From Gloeophyllum trabeum ATCC 11539 (Eukaryota > Basidiomycota > Agaricomycetes > Gloeophyllales > Gloeophyllaceae): a stretch of DNA of 64,000 bases. Positions within the stretch are counted from its first letter, which is position 1. Each line of letters opens with the position of its first letter. A program made the translations under genes and the position numbers. The notes under the pieces were generated by a model. It saw nothing but the letters and a program-made list of their open reading frames with translations, was not told the origin of the DNA and made no database searches. Positions 33,800 to 46,087 of this stretch are shown here, in pieces. Location: the NCBI RefSeq assembly GCF_000344685.1, contig NW_006920427.1, positions 396,548 through 460,547 of the forward strand, in the 5' to 3' direction.

Positions 33800-35364
33800 G
33801 CTCGAAGAGAGACAAACAGGATGCAACGCGGTTGTCGGACGAGAGACAGCCAGAACTGAACGGAGGGAATACTGAGAGCTGTAATTAGCCCGTGTCCTTA
33901 TTCACTTCTAGGCAACCGGAGCGGGGCAAAGAGAGAGGCACGTCGGCAGAAGGGACAACTTCCCACCACGTCTGCGCGCGTCTTTGCAGTGCACAGAATG
34001 ACGCCTTGGGCGAATGAGGAGATCCGTGTCCGAGAATCCGCCTGGCGTTGAACCTCGCGAGAGATCAGGTCAGATGACTGGAAACGGCAAGTCAGGGCCA
34101 GTCGCAAGGAGCGCGAGCGGAGGAAGATTCCCTACCGATTTGTTATACCAAGTGCCGCTACGGTGCGCGTACGATCCAGAGCGGGAGTCCGTCGCAGAGT
34201 ATACAACGAGGTGGCCGTCGTAATAAGAGAGGAGAAGGTGATATACCTACAAGCTTTCGGCCCACTAAGGAAATGAACGCCTGCGATGTCCGAGCGCTCC
34301 GAATTCGGGTCCCATGGTAAATGAGGCGCAGCGCGAGGAATAACTTTGCTGTTTTCCCCTCTTTTTTCGCTCGGTAAAGGTTGCACCACACATCGTGTTC
34401 GGCATGGTATTCTCCGGAAGACGTAGTGCCGTGCTATCGACGATGAGCCTGCTGAGGTACCCTGACAGCGAAAGATAATCCAAGGCACAGCTTCGGAACC
34501 AAAAACATGTGCAAGTCACAGTTTACATATAGCAGCCCGTCCCCCGGATACCTCTCCTTTCCTCCGAATGACAGAACACTTGACGGGGGCCACAAAAGTT
34601 CAAGTAGGAACTGAGCAACTTCACAACTGGGTCAAAAAGTTGTGTGGTGTCTTACAAGCAAATTGAGGAAAAGCCCAGTAAGCTTGAATTAACCCTCAAG
34701 ACGCAGTTTACAGGTGTGGGGATTTCGGGGTCTTGGGTGGCTGTAGCGGCACAGCGTCTGCCAATATCAGCCACCAATCCGCCACCGTCCTTTCCTTACA
34801 CTTACACTCAAAGCTACGCGTCTATGCACATTCTCTAACCACCGGTCCACCCGGGGAAGCACGAGCACGAGATGGCAATGCGAACGTTTTATCCATCCCC
34901 CACTTCCGCCCCGCTTGACTCCTCATAGCCTTGACAACCACCGGAAATTGCACCCCCGCCCTCATGGCAGTACGGGTCAGCGTCACTCTTCTCCCGTCCG
35001 CTTGCGCAGACTGGCTTTGCTCCGGGTGGTCTACAAATTACGATATCGGCTGGCTGTTCCTTTGCTGGAGACGCGGCATGCCACGCTGCGTCAAAATTTC
35101 ATCGCTGCGCGGGACGGATATTGATTTCGTGGCGTCAGGATCACGCACTGCGTCCCCAACGATTTCCTCACACTGGGGAGTTGCGCAGAGTTTATTGTAT
35201 GACACTTTCCTGCGGAGAGGATCCCGACCAACCGCATGGGTCGCATTGGGACTCGAGCAAATGAGCAAATGACTTCCGGTGAATATGGCGTTACCTCCCG
35301 GTTGGAAACTAATGGCTGTTACAGGTGAAGCACAGTCCGGATTACAATGGGCTATCCATAGCAG
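33800..35364. other. Upstream region of HMG-box gene 1, gene-poor
   Basis: No supported gene; open frames are short and overlap on both strands. The proximal few hundred bases are presumably the promoter of the HMG-box gene. Confidence 0.4.
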
Positions 35365-36245
35365 CTCCGTTCCTATAAGCAGGAGGACAAAGGGCACTAC
35401 ACACATAGGACTATTTCGATCTATGACCCGCGATGACTCGATCGTATTCCCGCGGGTGTGCGAACTGTGGGTATCATCAGTCGATGGCTCCCCACTACTG
35501 AGTGATAGCAACTTCTAGCTGGTCATTGCACGGTGAGTCTGTTTCTATAAGCAGGGGACAAAGAGTATGTCCGTGATATAGTTGTTCGTCCTGACTCGAC
35601 TATCTTACCCCGCCCTGTCCGCGCTGTGGGCGCCATCAGCCGATTGCGTTCTGGATTGTTTAACATTGCATTAGGGCCACCGTACACCCATCCACAAGAA
35701 CTTCCTTCCTATAAGCAGGACACAAAGAGCTTGTATGTGATGCATTACCTGTACTGACACAACTCTGTTCCCACCTTGCTGGCGCCGTGGGCTATATCAT
35801 CCGACTGCGTTCTGAATAGTTTAGTATTGCATCGGGACCACCGACACCCCTCCACGGCATTCCTATAAGCAGGCCACAAAGAGCTCGTATGTGATACATT
35901 GCTTGTACTGACTCGACTTTGTTCCCATTTCGTTAGTGTCGTGGGCAATATAAGTTGATCACTCTTCAGACGTATTAACATTGAATTAGGAATACAGCAT
36001 ATCATCCGCAAGCAACCTGTTTGCTTTAAGCAGAGGACAAAGAGTCTCGTCTCTAATACATGGCTCGTCCTGACTCGACTATCTTTCCCACCTCACGGAC
36101 GTCGTGGGCAATATCAGTCGACGGCTCCTCAGATGTATCGAACAGTCTCACTGGTAAGGTTCTCCTATAAGCAGAGGACAAAGTGCGCTCCCTCCGCCAC
36201 ATTGATCGTCCTAACTCGCTCATCCTCCGCCTGTACGATCATTTG
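35365..36245. repeat. Diverged minisatellite, about six copies of a 140-170 bp unit
   Basis: The core CTATAAGCAG(G/A)GGACAAAG recurs with starts near 35372, 35544, 35708, 35862, 36025 and 36163, spaced 172, 164, 154, 163 and 138 bp. After each core come related blocks: GTATGTGATACAT, then TCGTCCTGACTCGACT, then TTCCCACC and GTGGGCAATATCAGTCGA. Copies differ by many substitutions and small indels, so the array is old. No copy has a sustained reading frame. Confidence 0.8.
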
Positions 36246-37741
36246 GCCGGCTCGGCGCTATCGGACTCCTGATCCCTCTCGTGTCTTCAGGTATGTCAAG
36301 TCCCATATCTTTACGACAGAACGCCCATGCGCGCAAAGTCGTGCTTACGACAATCCGTAAACCTTGCGCCCCTGCGTCAAGCCGTCCAATTCAGTCCGAC
36401 TTCGGCTTTCGGACCGAGTGCTCGGTGTCGACGCCGCCATGGCCCAACAAGTTCAGTAAGTGCGCCGACAGATACGTATCAAGGACAGAGGTCAGCTGGT
36501 TGGATGCGTAGGGTCGTGCGCTGTTCTCCTTACGGTGGTGGAACGTTGGAACCAGGGCGTAGGCGTCGGTGTTCTGACAGTCCGAAAGATGACATTATTG
36601 CACCTGTCCGACTTACCTCCCATGTTTGCCCCATTGGCAAGACTTACACGTCGCCAAAACGAAAGTACTGAAAAGACGTCATGCGCTGTAACTTCATATA
36701 CCGTCTCTCTTCACTCAGTCACCGCAAGTTCTCTGAACTCACATCCCAACGACGTCCGCACGCTGTCCGGGAAGGAGGTGGCAGTGTGGCATCGCGAGCT
36801 TTGATCCCCGCGCTTTCCTCTGGCGCATCTTTGCTTGCCGCATTTCCACTGTCGTGGCTGTCGGCCCCGACGCCCGTCAGATTCGGGACTTAAATCTCGA
36901 CGTAGCCGCAGTGCGAGGCACGGGACGATGGTCCGAAGGACCCGACGAGATGGCCCTACGGCGCGCAAGAATCTCAGTGCGGATGTCAACGCGACCCTGA
37001 TGTATTCACCGTCATCAGGATCAGTACAGTATTCTTGCTCCCGGACCAAACGTTGCGTCGCTGCCAAAGAGTCGGACCGGTGTCGCGGAGTAAGCGGTGT
37101 GGACTGAAATAAATGGCAGTGTTAATGGTCATCAACTCCGCGGCGAAGCCTGGTATGCAGGCTACATTCAGCAATCCAATTACTTCATGCACAGGCGAAG
37201 CCGTTGCACGTGGTGGCGGTCAGCGTCGTATGACCAGGACCAAGGGTTAGGTCAAGCGAGACGTAAGTAGGATTAAACTTGCTGTCCCAGATTTTCCAGA
37301 ATTTTGCTGCTCGACTGAGTTGCACGTAATGAGGCCTGTTATCATCAATGAACGTGTCCCGTCGGGCGTAGGGTGTAGGGTACGCTCGCGGGGGTTGGGG
37401 CGCGTGACTAGCAGAGAGATGCGGTGAGCACGGCAGTTCCGAGTGCAGCACAAGGGGGTTTGACTTTCTAGAATGTCGGAAGGAATGACATGTCAATGAA
37501 CGCTGAAGTTCAGGTTGAGCGCGAGGGATATGAAGGGGTACAAGGCGGACAGACGCAGCGCGAGGCAGCTTCGTCTTGCTCTGGATTGGAGTGCTAGCCC
37601 CAAGCCAGTGGATGGGTTGTTCAGCGACTCGCTCCCTTGGTCTTCCAACAGCGAAGGGTGTACGCTCAATTTCGGTGGCCTTGACGAAGACTCAGTCGTA
37701 ATCGCTTGCGCACCCCAGCTAACACTCAATGATCAAATAGA
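36246..37741. other. Gene-poor stretch between minisatellite and DUF6699 gene 2
   Basis: No recognisable domain or spliceable exon chain on either strand. Confidence 0.4.
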
Positions 37742-38912
37742 TTAATGAGAACCAACGAACAGAATCCACGCCGCATCATCATACGGGTGGGGTTCCAACC
37801 CTCGAAACAAAGTCCTGCCCACCATGTAGTCGTACCGCCTCACCCCTTCGTCCGTATACTCCGGCGCGTACGGATTATCGGACGCAGGTTTGCACCGTTC
37901 TCGCAAGGCCTGCGTCACAAGGTCTCGCTTTTTCTCCGTAAGGCCATAATACTCGTCCCGCGTAAGGAACTGCTGGAAATTCTCGTAAATGCAGTCGAAG
38001 ACGTCCTCGACTTTGACGCCTCTCGGGTTGTAAATACGAATCGGCCACGGCCATGAGCTGGCCGCATCATCTGCCACAGCTGCTATGACTAACTTCGTGA
38101 CAAGGGGGAACGTCGCTGGCTGCGCGAGGTCGCCCGGCATCAGCGGTATCAGGTTTTGTGTCTCGGAAAAGGTGATGGCGGTGGGCTCCATGGATATGTC
38201 GAAGATGATAGTGGGCATGCCCACAAGACGATGTCGGAGGTACGGGTTTAATTGGAGATCCCTTGGTGGAGGGACGGGGGAACCAGGTCTGGGAGTTTCA
38301 AACCCATCCGGGCGGGGAGGTAACGTTGGATGCCCCCGGATGGGTCTCCAGCGTTCCGGATGAGGGGAACCACGAGGACCCCAGAGGTCACCAAATGCAT
38401 CATCAGGATCTACATCGTCCGATGTAGAAGAAGGCGCTACAAGCGATGATTAGAAGCAGACCCGAATGTTCGACTCCGATATCCTACTCGAGTTGCGAAC
38501 TATCCCTACACCACGTATGTACGGGCGAGCCCAGTAGCCGTATGCTCTCCATTCCTCTGGCCGAATCAAGCGCCGAGGCGGAGATTCATCCATTTTGTCA
38601 TTATTAGACTCTGTGTAATGCTGAGAAGCACGCGATCCTTGAAACAGGCCAGATCGGCGTATACCGCGCTTTATGAAGTGCATGGAACATACCAAACATT
38701 CTAGTTAATCCTCGCACGAGCCTCTTCAGACGCCTGCGGCGGTGTGCACTACTTTGCGAGGGCGCATCGTCACTTTCTGTCCTTATCATTGTTCCATCTG
38801 TCGCGGTCTCCAGAAGTGACGGAGCATCGACAGGAGCAGGTCCTTGCCATGGTAGGCCGTATTCCACGACATGACTTCCGACAGCATAATCAGGTAGACC
38901 ATGGATAGGCAT
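37742..38912 (-). CDS. DUF6699-domain protein 2
   Basis: Three exons on the reverse strand close exactly to 345 aa: 38912-38693, 38610-38488 and 38436-37742. Both introns are short, with good acceptors and a CTAAT branch in the second. The first half is Arg/Ser/Pro-rich (HRRRRLKRLVRGLTRMF; then PSSTSDDVDPDDAFGDLWGPRG) and probably disordered. The DUF6699 domain fills about residues 185-345: LQLNPYLRHRLVGMPTIIFDISMEP, then PWPIRIYN, VKVEDVFDCIYENFQQFLTRDEYYGL and VRRYDYMVGRTLFRGL, ending AWILFV. This is the canonical layout for the family, whose function is unknown. It is a diverged paralogue of the DUF6699 gene at 30375-31370, separated from it by the HMG-box gene and the minisatellite. Confidence 0.82.
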
Positions 38913-41900
38913 AGTGGTCGACGGCAAGGGAGAGAGGCATTGTTTCGACCAGCAGGAGACAACGTGTAGTGAAGCAATGTCAGGGGAACTTCGCCGCTGT
39001 ATTTGGTAAACACAGCATATCGACGGGGCGGCGCAGGCTGTGGTTAATGAAAGAATTCACTGACTTTCGGAGAAATGAACTGGAAAAGCAACAAAGCATT
39101 CTTATGACAAGTCATAGGGATGAGGATATAGTACAAGTCGAACAAGGAGATTTGTTGTTAACGTGAGGTCGGCTTCGCCCGAATGATCTCGACGCGTGAG
39201 TCCGTTTGCCGGCGACAAATCAAGTAGCCGGGATACTGCCCGGAGGCCAGGCAAGTTGATTTCTACTGCATATAGGTAGAAGCAATGCAGTATATTCTTG
39301 GACTCCCAGCTCGAAATACTGTATACAGGCTAAGGTACAATGTATGAGGGGGTGTACATTTAATCCGCAGTAAGTCTCACCACCTGTCTCTTAATTGCGA
39401 ACATGAAGGTTCACGCCTGACTTGCGCCTTTGATAGAGTAACCATTTTATGGCCAAATGAATAATGGTGAGCGGCTCCATGCTAGACGGCAGTGAATGCA
39501 TCAGAGCTAATCACGCACGTCAGCCAGAACTTATGACGACATGCTTCAGTCTGCGTCCCCTGCCCTTGACACTCTGCATCTGAAGTCCAGTCCACTGTGA
39601 TAAATTATTTAATAGCAAGAACGGACCTACAGTTACAAGTTACACTCGGCTCACTGGAAATTTCCACCGGCGACGGATTTCTATTTGCCTTGGAAGTCGT
39701 CCCGTATTCGGCGCTTTTCTACCCGGATGCAATAGATGTAATTGCTCTTCCATCGTCTCAGTTACAGCTGCTAATATTCCGTGCGCCTAGGTCCCGTGCG
39801 GGTAAAAGCATTACATTGTATATCGCACCGGAAGACTCACCGCACATTCGCTTGTTGTTACCACCTTGTTTCATCTCCCAGGGGACGGCGTGATTCTGCG
39901 GCGTTAGTCTGCAATGGCTACAAGTGTGTTTCAGCCAAAGTGCGGCACCTTCCGCCCCTTCCTACCTATGAATGTTGCAACCCACGCAGGCGGTATACGG
40001 CTAGTTGCTCCTCCAATGGAGTCCACATGTGTGGACCTCCACTGAAATGCACCAACCTCTAGAGAATTGCGAAATTAGGGTCCCGCTTATCCCACTTGCC
40101 GAGTGTGCACAACGTTAGGTGTACTAACCGTTATAGAGTGCAGCCCAGGCTACGGAGATCAGTTATTTCACCGCCGTGAGTCTCACTCGCCTTTGTGGGT
40201 GGCCAGATCATGCGTGGACCTACTTGCAAGTGTAATGTCTCAGATGACAATACTGGGTCATCATTTGGAAGGAGATAAGGGGCGAGTGAGAACAGTGGCT
40301 CGCACGCATCGGGTGCAATTGATTGAATTGAAAGCCACTCCCTGCAGAAGAGTCAACGGTCGAGGGGAGACTCAGCTATCAACCTACACTGCACGAACGC
40401 TCGAGATTATACGCTCCCGATGCAACACCGCATCGTCGCGATATACTTCCGTCTGAAACAAGCCTGTAACAAGATCGGAAAGAGGAGCGCTTAAAGGGGG
40501 CGTCTGCTGGAATCGGGGGAGATCTGAAGATCATGATCTCGATACTATCTATGGTCAAGTAGCCGGCGGTGGCATATAGTCACAGGACCCACAACGGGAA
40601 CGGCCCATGTGCGTACCGCTCCCATGTTTAACTCAGATGCTGGGCCGCGTATTGGAGGACCGCAAGCTCGAGGGGACAGCGCACTTTCCGAAGGAAACAT
40701 TTTTTCCATATTGCATAGCCCAAGAGACGTCTTTGTCATCCTCTGTCACCCCCCGAGACCCCAATACTGATTCAGGACCAAATGAATTCATTGGTAGCGG
40801 TCTGGGCTGCTCGAGATGCCGGACGCAGTCATTCTGCATTAAGCTACTGCCACCGTTCGAAGAACGTCAGCAGTAGCTAAAGTGATGAGAAGGGACGCCA
40901 CCGGCCTTGAAGGTGATGAAGGACTCACCCTTCGTGTGAACCACTCGGTCATCGGACGACCCCACTCTGCATATTCGATATTCGAGGCAAGGCGTAGGGA
41001 TGGAGAGACGCGTCTTCTCCATTTTTAAGTAGACGTAGCGTAGCACGACATTTCAGTGAGCTAGAAGTATGCCATACGGCCAGTGACGCATCGAAGGGGA
41101 GCCCGGAATGCGGAATGGAGAGGGATATTCAGATAGCAACAGTGGGTGATTTGGGAAGGGGACCAGTCCTGTTGTATCGACGCACCTAGTTATCGTATCA
41201 TCTAGCCCGCCATCAGCTCTCCAAAGGTACAGGGCGTCCGTAGAACGATATGTGGACGATCACTTGATCCGCGCAGATCAAGCACATGAAATTCCCATAC
41301 CTGGCCTTCGAGCGCCGATACCTAGCACCAAGTGCGAAGTAGGACCGATATCCATACCAACTGACAGCTAGGGCAAGGAACTATCGCTGCTAGCAGGCGC
41401 AGTCATTCAGTCATCGCGCACGTTGCTTTGATCCGTGTTGTTCCATACCAATCGCTCGACAACGCCTCGGCGGGGCGGATAACGGATCAGTTGCTCCAAT
41501 ATCTCCTAAGCGAGCTCGGGGCCAGGATGAAAGGCAGTGAAGACGGTCAGCGGATGGTAAGTCGGTGGGATACCTGATAATAATGATGTAAACCGGGAAA
41601 CACAAGCCAACTCGAGTTGATGTAAGTTAAGGAGAGCAGTGCTGGCGGTGCTGATCCGAAGAGACATCATGCGTCAACCTTCTAACATCAACTTCAAGTT
41701 CCGCGCGCGACCATTACGATGTATCATGATCATACCTGTTGACAATGTAGGAATGTCATCAGTCTGAAGGTGTGCGCGCAGCAGACACCATGGCGTCGGA
41801 CCGCATGTACCGGATGAAGGACATTTACATACTGGTGCGTTGCAATGACAATCCGAACGCGCCTTGAGGCCTGCCAGTGGGATATACGCCATGCTGTCAA

Positions 41901-43192
41901 GGTTTTAGAGTTGTTTCCGGAGCTCATGCCGGGAGTAACATTAGCAGCTGTGAGACGTGCTGATCGGCGACGTTGGTGCACCTGTGGGCACTATATCAGA
42001 TAAAATCTGTCCTGAATAATCCACGGTTAGGCCCGAAATTACCGGTATCAGACGCACGCGGTCATTCACGGAGGAGAATCGTTAGTCGGCAAGCTGGGAG
42101 ACGGAAGCAAATCCTGCAGTTCATAGAACGAAATTGAGATCACCTACTGCTGTGGCGTTCGACTGAGTGAAGGTCGGTGAAGGTGGACGATAGACGCTCC
42201 CCTCGACGCCATGCTTGCAAAACACAGCCACCTCGTACAACTATCCAAGCCATCAGGCCTTGATTACCATTCGCGGCCAGGGGAAGGAGGTGGGGAAGGA
42301 GTACGGATGTGTGGACCGGAACTGCCAGAATAGGAAGGTCCAATAGCAGTATGTAGATCGATCGGAAATAGGAGTTTGTGGCCTTGACCGGGTGGAACTC
42401 TATCTCTAAGACACGAGGCTCACGACAAAGTATCTGGAAGAACAGGAGCAAGTAGAACGGGAGTTAGGTCCCTCAAGTGCCGCTCTAAATGAACGGCGTA
42501 TCCCAGCGGGACCAAAACTGAGTCATGGACCGTGTAACGCTGGCCGGGAGAGATGCACAGACTCGTGGGTAGCCGGAATTTGTGGAATGGAAAGGAGAAC
42601 ATTACGTCCCGTAAAAGGCAGCACGGGACTTTATCGTAAATGCATCGAGGGGAGATAACGCGACCTCGCGAGTCAGCGGGACTGTACCGTTGCGCTGGGC
42701 ACAAGAAGTCGGATCCGGGAAGCCGGCCTCCAAGATTCGTCGCCTGGTGGGTGGTTAGAACAATAAGACAGTCTCAGATAGTCCAAGACGCTTGTTTGTG
42801 AGTTATTTGGCGCCGTAATGGAGGGTTTCCCTTCTCCGGCCCATTTCGGGCACTGGTACCTCGAAAACTCCGATTTCAGACTGCACAATGTGCGGGTTCA
42901 CGAAGAGATCTTACGGAATCGAGGGACTCGTGCTACGTTCGGCGGAACCCTGGGCCCACCCATTCGGTCTTAGCTATAAAGGAGTCGGGTCGTATTGTGT
43001 TGCTTTTTGTTGTCGACCTCTGCGCAATTGTTGGCTATCCTCGATCGGCTCCCTCCAGACAAACAGGGTGTTCCACACCTGAGCCACGCTAGGTCATCCT
43101 ATCCAGCTCCTGGAGGGAAAAGACGCGTTCTTCCTGGCATCGAGCGAGCCCAACTTCTTCCTAATTGTTATTGCATCCTTTATCCTGTAAAT
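38913..43192. other. Long gene-poor stretch (about 4.3 kb)
   Basis: The longest open frames are about 117 codons and lack domains or consistent codon use. No terminal repeats or tandem arrays were seen. A CTATAAAGG near 42974 could be a TATA box for HMG-box gene 2 about 220 bp downstream. Confidence 0.4.
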
Positions 43193-44847
43193 ATGCCTGC
43201 ACGACGCACCTACGATGTACAATCACAATGTGAGCGGGTTCTCGACAAGCGCTGACGCCTTCCTCCCACTCACCGTATCGATGATACAGCCCTCGAAGTG
43301 ACGATAGACACTCCACAGAACCCGAAAGTCGCCATCATCTCCCCGACGCCACAAGCATTCACCTTCCCTACCAGCAACGACACTCCCTACTCCCCGTCTT
43401 CGTCTCCCTTCGAATCCCATGTCAGGCAACCGACGCTCTCTTACACGCCCTCACCGCCACCTCTCGTTCGTACCATGTCCCCCACTTCTCCCTCCTCATC
43501 AATTTCGTCCGCCGCTTCTTTCCCCGCCACCCCTCGCACCACGCACAAGCGGAGAAAGTCCACCAGCGAAGCCGAGCGACGACCGAAGAGAGGCGACGAA
43601 GACTACATCAAGCGGCCCGAGAACGCGTTTATTCTCTTCCGTCGTAAGTGCGTCGAGGAGCGGCAGGCTGAGACGTCTTCAGCTGCAGCCGCAGCGGCGG
43701 CCGAAGGCGCTGGCGTTCCCAAGAAGCAGCGTCAGGCCGTGTTATCGAAGCTGATCAGCCATCAGTGGAAGAGCTTGTCGCCAGAGGAGCGGCTGTACTG
43801 GGAAGACCTGGCCAAGCAGAGAAAGAAGGAGCACGAACAGATGTATCCCGACTACGTCTATCGTCCACAGCGCACGAAGGACCGGAAGAAAAAAGGGCTC
43901 AAGACAAGGCGGATTGCCGGTACCCAAGAGGAAACCGCAGAACCGGAAGCGCCACAAGACACCGAGCAGGCGACATCGACGCCGACACCGACGCAGAGTA
44001 TATCCAGACGTCGCTCGCAATCAACGCCAGCTCCACCAGCCACCCTACCTCCGTCGGGCGTCGAGTACGCGATGGATAGTCCTTCAGCAGTGCCACAAGC
44101 AGATATGCACGTCGATCCGTACGGACCAAACAGTCAAGGCATGGCGTGGCCACCAAGTATCTTCCTGGATACTTCGTACGGGCCCCCTGATATGATGTAC
44201 AACGTGAGTACTTCGTATCAATGCAGATCGATCTGCTTACTGACTTTCAAATACAGCCCGGACCCTTGGGCGATTCTATGTTCGGAATGCCAGCGCCTGC
44301 GAATGACGCGAGCTTCCAAGACGGCACCTTCAATCCCCTTTCCGTCTGCACTGATCCGTCCCTGCTCATGGCGCCCAACGGCTTCGCATCACCCGTCGCA
44401 TCCTGCACATCTTCCACGTCCGACCTCGTTTCTCCTTTGGATGAGACGTTCTCGCTCCCCGGAATGGCGGGTAACTTCCCACTGCCGAACGAAATGTACT
44501 CACCTGTCGTACATGGCCCGGAGTCCTATGTGCATGACGGCTCAAAGCCGGATTATGCCATGCAAGCGTTCCAGTACGCGCCGTGCTGGCAGGATCCTTC
44601 TCTATTCTCCTCGAACGAGATGTTATTCTCGTCCGACTTCGACGTCAACAATGTTCCGAGCGTCGAACTGGGCTTGCCAAAAATGAACGAGAACTCAGTC
44701 GCCTTCCCCTCACACTACGGCAGTCTGGACGGTCAAGGTCAATACACCGAGTTCTCGCAGCCTGGCCAGCATCACAACGCGGACGCCATGGGCGGACCAT
44801 ACGCAAGGATATTTCACGACTATCACGACGACACGGGACACTATTGA
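43193..44847 (+). CDS. HMG-box transcription factor 2
   Basis: Three exons close exactly to 513 aa: 43193-43229, 43290-44203 and 44257-44847. The HMG box lies at about residues 117-203: DYIKRPENAFILFRRKCVEE (helix 1), KQRQAVLSKLISHQWKSLSPEERLYWEDLA (helix 2) and KKEHEQMYPDYVYRP (helix 3). Between helices 1 and 2 sits an unusual insert of about 15 residues with seven alanines. Basic stretches before (HKRRKS, RRPKR) and after (RKKKGLKTRR) are likely nuclear signals. The rest is Ser/Pro/Thr-rich, with an acidic, aromatic tail suited to activation. Fungal relatives include regulators of mating, clamp-cell and fruiting-body development; the exact orthologue is not decidable here. It is not a recent duplicate of HMG-box gene 1, since outside the box they share little and their intron positions differ. 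Confidence 0.88.
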
Positions 44848-46087
44848 ACTAGCAATGCATGCTGGCGTCCATTGAGTATTTATTTGTATGGATAGTTGTA
44901 AGTTCTCACGTACGTTTGCACGGGCCCTCCCAGTTGTATTTCTCTTTCTCTTTATTCTGGAGTATGCCGCGTCACCCGCCGTTGTAACCGTAGCACCACC
45001 CTTTCCCCTCCTCCCTGCATTCTCTCGGGCTCCTTAGATTTTCCCCGCCCGCACCGTCCCCAATGCCTCACGCGTCATACCCCATTCGGATATACCCTCA
45101 TTGCTTGACGACCTCCCCTTTCATAGTATTTATGCCACGTGTACGTACCTTGCGACACCCATACACTTTCCGGGGATTTACGACCAATACACAAAATTGA
45201 TGAAGCAGAAAACGTAGTGGAGGGCAGAGCCAGCAGAGTACGAGGCTTGCCTGTGCGAGGCTGCCAGTATATTTGAGCTGCAAAGGACAAAGGAACGTCC
45301 TGTTCGGGAAGGACCGCTAAGTGCCGCGTCCCACCACGTTCCCGAAACAGCTCAAACTTCGTATTCTTCATGCTAGAAGAGAAGGTCGCACTCGATACTT
45401 GCTAAATTCAGCAGGAGGCCCAGAGATTTTCTGTTGTGTAACGAGATGACAACGCCGTGCAAGAAACTGGGCGGCGATCCAATGAACATCAATCTGAACT
45501 CCGGCAACATATAGGTCAAGCAAGAAGCACAGACTCGGAGCCCGCCTGGCGCGTTCTAGAGACGTGTTTTCGCCCAACCAGGGAATATAAAGGGTTGAAG
45601 AAAACCTAGAGGAGGACCTCAGGGCTGCGCAACGTTCATGGTTCACGCTGAGTCGTTCAAAAGTGAGAAGGCTTGAAGCTTGAACGCTGATATACGAGAT
45701 CTTGCAGACCAGGGACCTGGCAATCCGGAAGAGCGCGCTGCGCGACTGCAGTAGGTGCTGAAGTATTCAACTTTGATTGCCACTGCGATCAGAGCATCGT
45801 AGCGCTGGCTATATCCATGGCAGGGCCTGGAGCCAAACCAGAAGGGCAATAGGATTCCTCTGCCAACGTTGTGATGCAGACTTTCCCTGCATAGGTGCGT
45901 AATAAATAGCTTGTCCTCCTGTGCGCCGTCTAGATCTAGACTTGTATTCATAAGTAGAAGACTCGGATGCTGCCGAAGCCGCAGTAACTTCACAGGCAGC
46001 TGTGGTCCTCGTTTGAGCTTTCCATCGCGTACCCTCACTGCTCGGGTCTGCTGTCGAAAGCCTCTGTTGCACTGTAAGGTGCCCATC
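44848..46087. other. Intergenic stretch upstream of the MLKL-NTD-like gene
   Basis: No separate gene is supported. A TATAAAG at 45586-45592 is followed by an ATG at 45639 and, eight codons later, a GTGAGA donor. This could be an extra first exon of the downstream gene, which would move its start upstream. I could not join it in frame with confidence. Confidence 0.35.
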
